Part shown: positions 55,481-64,000 of the stretch, one piece after another | Numbering within the stretch: position 1 is the first letter of the stretch | How the letters are laid out: each line of letters begins with the position of its first letter | DNA from: Bathymodiolus brooksi | Taxonomy: Eukaryota > Mollusca > Bivalvia > Mytilida > Modiolidae | Assembly (NCBI GenBank): GCA_963680875.1 | Contig: OY804579.1 | Location: 39,950,397-40,014,396 of the forward strand | Direction of reading: 5' to 3' | Length of the DNA: 64,000 bases | Notes under the pieces: model-generated | What the model saw: the letters and a program-made list of their open reading frames with translations, nothing else | The model's database searches: none | Told to the model about the DNA's origin: nothing | Program-made: the position numbers and the translations under genes

Positions 55481-57747
55481 CTACCCGAAAATCTAAACGT
55501 AGATAATTCTTTCGAATTTTGGGGTTTGAATTGATCATATTAGTAATAATTCTTGTGATTTTTGTGGGGGTGTCTATGGTGTACAACTTTAATTTCTGTT
55601 TGTTTTACCGGTGTGTGTTTGTGTACTGTAATATTATACCTTTTGCATGTTCCCAATCTGATTTTAGAAGTACTATGATAAGGTTTTGCTATAGTACAAT
55701 GTAGTTATTTACTTTACGGCGGGCAAAATGGTACCCTGTCTAGAAAAGGACAAACAATTTGAGCAAAATTTTCTTTAAAATTTTAGATATTTGAACCTTG
55801 TTAAAAATTAAAGTATAATTTTATAACAAATAGAAAATTCACAAGTTGTTACAACTTTAAGATACTGTACAGATTATGGAGGAAGTAGAAATGTTGTTTT
55901 CATTGAACTTTGCGTGAAAAGGAAATTCTTTGGCCCACATTAAAGTGAAGTAATTCCCATAAAAGAGTATAAAAAACGTACTGTCTTTGAGCAAATGATT
56001 CATAATTGTTTTTTTCCCCCTAGAAAATCTCTTGAACAGCTTTTGGTATTCTGTATTCTCTCTGTGAAGATATATTGTTTTATTGCTCAGATTATTCCTT
56101 TATAGATATCAAAGTTAGTATTGTCCTAACATTTGTAGTTACCACTCTGAAGAGATTATGATTTCTCAATTCTCAATTGTATTTTAATAATATTTACCTG
56201 CAAGAAATATTTAAAAAGAAATATATTTCCAACATGCGATGATGAAAGTATGAAAAGGGATTAAGAAAAGAACAATGCTATAGACGAAGGACCAAAGAAA
56301 GGAAGGATCGCATTTAACACACGATTTACAAAGAAAATCACATATTTGTCTTTTATTTGAACGTCTTTACAAATTAAATATCTTAACGTGTTTCATCGAT
56401 CTCGGAGATCTAAGTAATGTCCATTTACGTCGTTGTAAAAAGCAAACTTAATTAGCTCTTTAGGGAGGATTGTGGATTGATGATAACCCATTATCGTTAT
56501 TAAATTGCAAATATGTTGTGAAAACAAGTCATGACGTTACCGAATTTCGTCAATATTGACAAAAAAGAAAACACCGTCTCCGAGAGTAAACTAAATTCAA
56601 GGACTAAAACGGACATTATGGATGGAATTTCCCCATTCATGTAAAATAACTGAATTAATGTGAATTGGGAATTGCCATTCATGGTATGACTAAAAGTAAA
56701 TGTAGAAGAAAAAACTTAAACGTATTGACATTTATATTGTCCCGGTTTAGCAATAGATTGACAGATGCAAAATAAACCGTAATGCAACTAAATGTTCTTC
56801 GGGGTAACCAAATACAGTCAGATAATTGAAGAGTCTTACATTTCAAATGATTGATAGAATTTATTAATTTGATGTAAACCCAAAAAAAAAATCGCTCATC
56901 GAATGGAAGCTTAAGAGGAAACATTTTATTACCGATCTCCTTAGAAATCGGCTTTAGATTCTATACAATTTCCTGTTTACTCGGTGATTTCCGGCTATCC
57001 TCGTGTCCTTAATGTCGCTAAATACCTGCGAAAAAAAGTGATAAAACTTAATGAACCCATCGTAAGTTATGTGCACTTTGAAGTCTTTATTCATTTGTAA
57101 ATCGTGTAGAATATCTTGTAAAATTACATTTATTGGTGATGTTACTAACATGAAAGTTACACGAGAAAGAAATACCTCAAAATCACCGGAAGTATGTAGT
57201 ACACTTTATAGCTATATCAAAGTTTGGAAGTCTTTTTGTGGAGGTTTGTACAGTATGCATGCGGTACATTGGACGATTCCATGCTAGCAAGAAGGATATA
57301 AACCAACCATTTACAAGTTCAAAATCGTCAAACGTTCATTATCAAATATCATTTTCATTACTTAATTTGATGTAATAATTACTCTTCTTCTGTAAATTTG
57401 ACAATTCCATCTATATAACCAATTTCCGATTTTTGTTATTCTCCGTTCGTAGAATTGAGAAGATGTGATATACATGTATAAAGGTGATACTTGCGACATG
57501 GAATTGTTTTGTTTTGATTAATTAAATAAATGTCGCTACTCAGTCTATTGTTTACGAAAATTTGTTTGCCAGGTATTTCATGGATAGATGACTGTGTTCC
57601 TGTTCTTTGCTAAGTTGAGGAAGCGAAGGGGCGGAGAAGGCGAGTTTTACAACGCGATTTACAAATAGTAAATATGGTAGACCACGAAGAGTTGTTGAAC
57701 TTAACGATTTAACGAACAATAAAATTGAAGTAATGCCATGTAATACC
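55481..57747. other. Longest unassigned stretch, ~2.3 kb
   Basis: No repeat shared with the rest of the window and no recognised coding domain. It is the best candidate for unique single-copy DNA here. Minus-strand frames of 60-81 residues between 56500 and 57151 have no motif I know. Confidence 0.45.
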
Positions 57748-57966
57748 GGGTTTTTAACAAGAGCAACACGACGGGTTCGACATATGGAGCAGGAACTGTC
57801 ACTCCTCCGGAACACCACACAATTCCACTCCCGGTTTTCAATGCGGTTCGTGTTGCTCGATCTTTAGTTTTCTGTTTAGTGTTTTGTAGATCGTTGTTTG
57901 TCCTTTTTCTTTTGACCATTCGATTTAATGCTTTTGATTACTCCTTTGGTATCTTCAAACTGTTGT
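57748..57966 (+). mobile_element. Family P 3' fragment
   Basis: AACAAGAGCAACACGACGGG to CTCCTTTGGTATCTTCAAAC with a small internal deletion. Confidence 0.7.
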
Positions 57967-58099
57967 TATTGAATTGCATATTACATGTATATATTCTATG
58001 TAATGAAACTATTCTTTACATTGACATATTAAAGCATAAAATATAGAACTAATAATTTAATTTAATTTTTAATTAGATTTGAAAACTACATTTAAAGTA

Positions 58100-58180
58100 A
58101 AACCGTAGATCTCTAATTTAGTGTACACGAGGCGTTTCTAGAATGACTCCAATCCGGTACGCACACAGTCAAAAGAAGGA
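58100..58180 (-). mobile_element. Family H 3' end fragment, core decayed
   Basis: On plus: CGTAGATCTCTAATTTAGTG, GAGGCGTTTCTAGAATGAC, then CCAATCCGG in place of TTCATCAGG. Confidence 0.6.
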
Positions 58181-58421
58181 TGACGTTATGGGAATTGTGC
58201 AGTATTGCTTTGAACATGGCAACATCCATCTTAATGTGATTATCGACACATTTTTCTCAGATAATGTAGTAATGACTGTTTTAATAGTATCATTTTCTAA
58301 CAGCTCTGATTATTTTAAATTGGTATAAATCTAATGAATGCAATAAAGTGGCATTTTAATCTGTGCTTCATGACATTTGTAAAAAAAAACTAAGAAAAAA
58401 AAAAAACTTTCGTAATATGTA
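58181..58421. other. Unassigned stretch
   Basis: A-runs near 58381-58407; nothing recognised. Confidence 0.35.
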
Positions 58422-58672
58422 TTTAATAAGGGTAATAACAAAATTACCGAACTCCGAACAATGGTGGGTTGAATAAGATTTTAAAGCGCCAAACCTCCCG
58501 CTTTCATTACGGTTCAAAGGTTCCGGCTGTCACTATAACAGTATTTATAACAATACAGGAACAAAATAGGTAAAATAGTTGTCAAAGCAGTACCAAATTC
58601 AGTGAAGTAAATGTCAAAGACACTTTTACGTCACACATTGATAAAAAAATATTTTTGACATTTTTGTTGACT
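58422..58672 (-). repeat. Family G interspersed repeat
   Basis: Reverse-complement match to 15012-15365 without its extra ~110 bp segment. Confidence 0.7.
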
Positions 58673-59304
58673 TCCTTATCTTTATACATTTTCACTATAT
58701 GAAAATGCATCGTTTATTATCATTTCGATATTGCACTGTTTGATAAATTCTATTTGTTTTGTCTGGGATAATTAACGTTGATCATAATGAATGCATACGA
58801 GATCAACCTATAAATAACCATCGATATAAACCCAACGGTAATGAGACGTACAATGTATATACAAATGGTTATTTAATTAACTCGATCACAAGGTCTACTT
58901 GACGAAAGTCGCCATTGTAGAAAACATATTACCATCCAACCATTCACCCCAAATCATAGAAACATAAGAACGTTCAACGGAAATTAAGCTCTAGAAGCTG
59001 ATACGAATGTAATAAACCATATTAAAGAAATATCATCATATTGTTCCTTTGTGCAACAAATTCGTCATAGCCTTCGTTGCTTTATGACTGTTGGAAAATG
59101 TTTTTATAGTATCAGCGTTTGTCAGGTCACATAAATATTTCATTAATGACAAATGATGACTTACATACAGTCGCTGTCGGTCATTCAAATACAAATTTTT
59201 ATCAACTAGGACCTTAAGAGTCTACATCAGAATGAGCTATTTAAATCTACCGTTTCATCAAGCAGTAGGTATGGCGGAGTATGTGTTAGCAGCTATTTCC
59301 TTCT
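58673..59304. other. Unassigned AT-rich stretch
   Basis: Nothing recognised. Confidence 0.4.
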
Positions 59305-59675
59305 TAGGGATTAGTGAGTGACTGTTGTTTTAACGCCAAGAGAGTAATGTTTTCAGCTATATCCTGGCGAGAACAAGTTACAATTCGATAAGATAATGAT
59401 GATGTCCGCTTTGTTCCACACCAACATGCTGAGTTGGATTTGTATAGTGCTATATCAGGGAAACAACAGTCTGCGTATAGACATGTCACTCCACTCTAAC
59501 ACATTATCCTGATTCGGAACCAACCAATCGTTGCTCTTGTCTTCTTAATGTTTCGTGCTTAGGGAAGGAACAGCAATTTTTTGTTCTTTGATTTGAACGA
59601 TGGGGTTTGAACCCACATCTACCGCACGCGAGACGAGCGTGCTAATTATTGCACCACCGATCCGGTTTTTTCTAT
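59305..59675 (-). mobile_element. SINE, subfamily S3
   Basis: On minus the head begins CCGGATCGGTGGTGCAATAA, with a clear B box GGGTTCAAACCCC (complement near 59608). The body shares AGGATAATGTGTTAGAGTGG and GCAGACTGTTGTTTC with 43563; the end is TTGGCGTTAAAACAACAG. No duplication found. Confidence 0.65.
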
Positions 59676-59779
59676 CAGAGAGAATGAGTTATACTGTACA
59701 GTAATAAGACATATTTATGATAAGACACTTTTGTTCTTATTGCTGTCTTCTGTAAGAAGTTCACCCATCCGCTATGATA

Positions 59780-59860
59780 ATAAATCGTAGATATCAAATT
59801 TAGTGCGGGCGACGCATGTCTGGATTGCCCTTCATCAGGTAACGTTGGAAAGCCAAATAA
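59780..59860 (-). mobile_element. Family H 3' end fragment, nearly intact core
   Basis: On minus: CTGATGAAGGGCAATCCAG, then ACATGCGTCG: the GAAA box is changed to GACA, which should abolish catalysis. GATATCAAATTTAGTGCGG is the family end. Confidence 0.6.
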
Positions 59861-60511
59861 ATGACTTATTTATATCAATTAAGATAACTGTTTCTATTTC
59901 ATATTTCTCTTTCGTCTGCCGACTTTTATCCCACTTGTCTAATTTACGATGCATATACTTAATAAACGTCTAGAAAATAGCACATATATGGATTTCGTAA
60001 GTGGTCCTTAGCGATATTAATTCGTATGTCTTATAATTATTTCTGTGCTATTACGGTGTTTATTTCATTACATCGCACTGGTGGCTTTTTCTCAACTTCT
60101 AATTTCAGTCTCATTAACGTTTATGTAGCTAATCATGATTTCACTGCCATTTATTTTTTTCATAGCTCTATCGGAAAAAAACCCGTCTGAAAACAGATAA
60201 TGCACGTGGTATTCAGAGAGATGACTTCCGCTTAGGTCATTAGTATCGTGGATTCTACATAGATTGATATATGTCCTTAATAGATATCAGGCGAACTTCA
60301 TGACATTTAGTACTTTATCAAATATCCAAAGAAAGTGTCTGGCTGAATATAGGTACATTTAAGACAACAGAATCTAATCATGGAAATATATTGGTTTGGC
60401 TTGGGATATACACAAAAATAAGACACGGCTAGGCATAGGTATTGAGAGATATAAATCCACAATGAATGGTCTGAAGTGTAATATATGAGGTGTGTGTGAC
60501 ATTGAGCGTGG
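59861..60511. other. Unassigned AT-rich stretch
   Basis: Nothing recognised. Confidence 0.4.
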
Positions 60512-60516
60512 ATATG

Positions 60517-60897
60517 ACAAGAAGAGTTTGAAGGTACCAAAGGGAGGTAATCAGAATCCGTAAATCGAAGAAGAAAAGGCAATACAATGCTCAAAAGAAA
60601 AAGTACAAAAGAACAAGCAACGATCTACAAAACATACAAATAAAACTAAAGATCGAGTAACACGAACCCCACTAAAAACCGGGATGAACTCGGGTGCTCC
60701 GGAACGGTAAGCAGTTCCTGCTCCACTAGTGGCACCCGTCGTGTTAATCTAGATACAAACCCGGTGATAAGTCATGAATGAGGAAAGGACTGGGAAGTGT
60801 TTACGACAAGTGGAACATACCCGTGATCTTTTGTGACAGATATTCCATAACGGTCAACCAAGTCATGGTGGCGACCGTAAAACTTTACAATTTAACC
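60517..60897 (-). pseudogene. Family P copy with complete 3' region and end of coding frame
   Basis: The best 3' region in the window: AGAGTTTGAAGGTACCAAAG at the element end, then CGAACCCCACTAAAAACCGG, TTCCTGCTCCACTAGTGGC, GGTGATAAGTCATGAATGAG and AAGTGGAACATACCCG. Beyond it the minus frame reads FYGRHHDLVDRYGISVTKD near 60880-60820, the conserved C-terminal peptide also seen at 30223. It is truncated at 60897. Confidence 0.75.
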
Positions 60898-61157
60898 AAA
60901 TAATACCCCTGTGAGAAATGAACGATCATCCTGTTCTACATATGTTTCAATTTTCGTGATTTGGAAGGATACAATGTATAAAATCATGCTACATTTTGCA
61001 TTTTTAGATTTCATTAAGACATTACCATAACTTAATTATTTTGTATTGCTAGGTTGATGTATATAAGTACAATGTAGTATATAATTGTGGCTATTGAATT
61101 TGTAATCATATCTGAACATTTGTTCCTTGACAACGTCTTTAATATGCCAATTGTAGT
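60898..61157. other. Unassigned AT-rich stretch
   Basis: Nothing recognised. Confidence 0.35.
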
Positions 61158-61159
61158 TT

Positions 61160-61378
61160 AGAAAAGTCTGACGAAAGGGATAATCAGAAGCCATAAATCG
61201 AAGAAGAACGGAAAACACAGTTACCAAAAGAAGAAGGAAAAAGACAATCAATGATTTACAAAACACTACACAGAAAACTTTTGAATAACACGAGACCTAC
61301 TAAAACTTGGGATGAACTTGAGTGTTCCGGAAGGGTAGGCAATTCCTGCTCCACTAGTAGCACCCATCGTTTTATTGT
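61160..61378 (-). mobile_element. Family P 3' fragment
   Basis: TTAGAAAAGTCTGACGAAAGG to GCTCCACTAGTAGCACCC; second minus copy within 300 bp of the one at 60517. Confidence 0.7.
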
Positions 61379-61883
61379 ACAAATTAAATAATTTATTACG
61401 TTATGAAATCAGGAAGTACATTTACATACATATCTGGAGTTGATATCTTTGTTTTGTCTTTATCTCTGTGTATTTAATACGCAACATTTTTTTTTTTATA
61501 AATTCCATATCACAAACCTTCACTAAAACTTGGATTTTCTATTTGTCCAGAAATAACATAATGTTGATAAACCTGTTATATACATGTATATAAGTGATAA
61601 CGTTGATGAACTTTTATTATTTAATTCACACCGGATATAGTATAGCATGTTGTTGATGGCAGTGATAATTCTGTTTACTTTTTGGATTCAAACTGTTCAG
61701 GTTTGTAAATAAAAACATAAATGTATTGAGATCTATGAGTGAAATAAAATTCAAAATGGAATTATATATATATATGTTTTTTTTTATTTGCTTGGGGTTT
61801 TTTTTGTATTCATTTTTAATTACAATTGTATGTTTGATAAAAAAAAAATACTGTTAACATAGGATGTGATCACTTTAGATTCC
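61379..61883. other. Unassigned AT-rich stretch
   Basis: Several T- and A-runs; nothing recognised. Confidence 0.4.
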
Positions 61884-62182
61884 TAGAATGTGTTGGGGGT
61901 TTTAACATGGGTTGGCGGATATTAGTATTTTGTCCCGAGCCAGGGGCGAGGGAAAATTGACTAATATCCGCCAACCCATGTTAAAACTCAAAACACATTC
62001 TGATTTATTTCGATTCTGATATGCTTGGAAGACGGTAATTTATATTTACGTTTGCGGAAAATGTCGCACACAATTTATGTTATCAATGGAATCAGTCACA
62101 TTTGCGAATGAGATTATACCATCGATAAATCGGTCGTTTGTCTACAAAGCGAAAGAAGAATGTCATGTTAGAATCTCGTAAT
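61884..62182 (-). mobile_element. Family F fold-back element, copy 3
   Basis: Hairpin arms at about 61886-61926 and 61959-62001 (AACATGGGTTGGCGGATATT against its complement), with a loop TTTGTCCCGAGCCAGGG shared with copy 2. The body reads AAGACGGTAATTTATATTTA to AAGAAGAATGTCATGTTAG. Confidence 0.75.
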
Positions 62183-62392
62183 ATATATTGGATCCAATAG
62201 AATAGTTTGATGGACATTTCAAAAAAATGATAATGTATTATAGTTAGTTTTATTATATTACAGGGTGATCTAACCTGTGGGTCAAACGTCTGTAATGGTG
62301 ATGATCGTAAGTTTGTTGTGTATATTTTAGTATCCATTCATGTTACTTATGTAGATATATAGGAAAAGAGTATTTTATTATATGTTCAATAG

Positions 62393-62725
62393 AAGAAGAT
62401 TTACATAATATCATGGGGGTAATCAGAATATGTAAATCGAAGATGGACAGACAGCTGAGATGTTAAAATGACAAAGGAACAAACATCGATCTACACCACA
62501 CTACACGGAAACCTAAAGATCGAGCAACACGAACCCCACTAAAACCGGATGTGAACGTAGGTGCTCCCGAAGGGAAAGCAGTTCCTGCTCCATTAGTGGC
62601 ACCCGTGATGTTACTCTAGCTACAATCCAGGTGATAAGTCATGAATGGAGAAAGAACCGGAAAGTGATTATGACAAGTGGAGCATATCCGTATTCATTAA
62701 TTTGTGACACAGCTATTCCGTGTTT
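62393..62725 (-). mobile_element. Family P 3' fragment
   Basis: GAAGATTTACATAATATCATGG (diverged end), GATCGAGCAACACGAACCCC, GCAGTTCCTGCTCCATTAG, GTGATAAGTCATGAATGG and GACAAGTGGAGCATATCCG. Confidence 0.7.
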
Positions 62726-62945
62726 AATAGATGAGGTTTTAAAAAATAGTGGAAAAAATTAAGAAAGTAAATCATATTAAAACCTGAAGAAAACAATTTC
62801 TGTGTAGGCATTTTCCTTGTAGTAGATTCATTACATCATTATTGTTTCAATAATTTTCTTCATTGCTTATTATTCAACGTCATACCGGTAATTAGATCAA
62901 ACAATTTCTTCTAATGAAAATTTTATTAGATAAAATTCAATAGTT

Positions 62946-63523
62946 TACATTACTGTTAGGGACCGTCATGGTCTTGATGGTATGGTGGTTGGATTTACAA
63001 CTACCTATGCAATCAGTGCCTATCACTACTAACGTTGTGAGTTCGAATCCCGAAGTCGGGTGGTTAAGACTGACTTGACGAAGTTGTTTCTGACTAGACC
63101 TTTTTATTCTTAAAAACATGGGCTCGGCCATTATCGATTTCCGAGTGTGTCCGCCATTAGTAAAGTGCCAAAATATTATGTTCTCGGGGTTTATCGATAC
63201 TCTAATGTATGGTTTCTATAGTACAGGTGTCACAATATACTGTTATTTCGGCTTGCTTTTTATATTTTTTTTCATAGTTTTATATTGATTTATTCTTTAA
63301 TTTTATATGTTTTTGAATCAACGATAATATGTTTGTATCACGCTTGCCACTTGAATATAGACATTATCATGTGTAAAGATCAAAGGCCAGTTACTTGCGA
63401 CAGGTCGGTGGTTTTCTCTGGATACTCCTGTTTCCTCCACTAATAAAACTGACCGCCACGATATAGCTGAAGTATTGTTGAAAGTAGCGTTAAACACCAT
63501 AACCCTAACCCTACATTACTGTT
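62946..63523 (+). mobile_element. SINE S2 with 12-bp duplication, internal extra segment and telomere-like tail
   Basis: TACATTACTGTT flanks the unit at 62946-62957 and 63512-63523. The head (GGGACCGTCATGGTC, B box GAGTTCGAATCCC near 63040) and the 3' body (TTTTCTCTGGATACTCC, CTGACCGCCACGATATAGC) are S2, but ~290 bp of unrelated AT-rich DNA (about 63085-63380) separates them. The 3' end is CACCATAACCCTAACCC, two telomere-type repeats. Confidence 0.8.
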
Positions 63524-64000
63524 GACATTGTTTGAACTGCTGACCATTTAACATCAAATATAATAGCTAGAAACAAACAAATACAGAATCAATTGAGCAC
63601 ATACTATATACAACACTATGAAATAAAGATGAAGTGTTACAGAAAGGATCAATTGATAGAGAGACAGACCACAACAGTCGTTGATGCAAAATAACGGACA
63701 GAAATAACAGCAGCTAACCTAATTCTGAATAAAGTACCGAACGAAGATAGAGTCATTAATTAATATCGACGCAACGAACAGGCATTGGTACTACAGAACA
63801 AAGGACAAAAGAAAACAATCGTGGATGCTTAAAAACGACACAAATGAGAAGAATCAACCGTTGAATGAGGAACAAAGTGAGCAGTCGTTGTTGCTAAATG
63901 AGAGACAAGACAAGCAGCCGTTGATGCTGAAGGCAGGTACAAAACGAACAGAAACTGACGCGAAATAAGAAACAGAACGAACATATTGTGATGTTCAAAA
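63524..64000. other. Unassigned stretch to the window end
   Basis: Purine-rich with repeated GAACAGA/ACGAACAG-like words after 63640, perhaps a degenerate repeat. No gene recognised. Confidence 0.35.

Noticed and set aside
63501..63511. Telomere or interstitial telomeric repeat
   Set aside because: Only two CCCTAA-type units, located exactly at a SINE 3' end inside its target duplication.

Overview
The window looks like intergenic or intronic DNA from an AT-rich bivalve mollusc genome, most likely a marine mussel (Mytilidae) or a close relative. Three things point there: dispersed families I recognise from mussel and other bivalve sequence (a pearl-like element with an ACGG/CCGT microsatellite and ~170-bp core repeats, tRNA-derived SINEs with one shared central domain, a reverse-transcriptase element ending in a conserved FYGRHHDLVDRYG-type peptide), the many tandem arrays, and the absence of any bacterial gene organisation. 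I found no intact host protein-coding gene, no rRNA, no functional tRNA gene and no CRISPR array. Nearly all short open frames are chance or lie inside repeats.

Families, named here for reference. P: 3' ends of a retroelement, probably Penelope-like, about two dozen 5'-truncated copies on both strands; copies at 30222, 43430 and 60897 reach into the coding region. H: a ~230-bp interspersed repeat whose 3' end carries a hammerhead-ribozyme-like core (CTGATGA, short stem II, GAAAC, GTC, with a pairing stem I). S1, S2, S3: three tRNA-derived SINE subfamilies, several with target-site duplications. M: a ~0.4-0.5 kb family. F: a fold-back element with a long terminal hairpin. G: a ~250-bp family.

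Layout. 0-4.3 kb: P, M with an S1 insertion, F, a tail-to-tail H pair. 4.7-7.3 kb: three pearl-like modules. 9.2-9.7 kb: 59-bp satellite. 12.3-15.8 kb: H copy expanded by a 26-bp array, a 1.8-kb inverted-repeat element, G, and an H copy whose ribozyme core is itself amplified into a 41-bp tandem array. 16-23 kb: SINEs, inverted-repeat elements, 20-bp and 37-bp arrays. 23.7-26.2 kb: a dead jockey-like LINE. 27-30 kb: 31-bp array and a 0.96-kb element with long inverted repeats enclosing an exon of a superfamily-2 helicase. 30-44 kb: P, M, H and SINE fragments, including an S1 inserted in H with a 12-bp duplication. 44-47 kb: 46-bp array and a ~2-kb inverted-repeat element. 47.36-50.91 kb: a nearly perfect 45-bp satellite (78 intervals, one net indel). 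51-64 kb: P, F, SINEs and two small inverted-repeat elements with 8- and 9-bp duplications.

How it fits together: the window is a record of layered transposition. SINEs sit inside H, M and beside satellites; P copies occur in inverted head-to-head pairs; and at least three satellites appear to have grown out of transposon sequence. The most interesting items are the hammerhead-bearing H family with its 41-bp ribozyme array, and the helicase exon captured between long inverted repeats. Family names given from memory are marked as such; no database search was possible.
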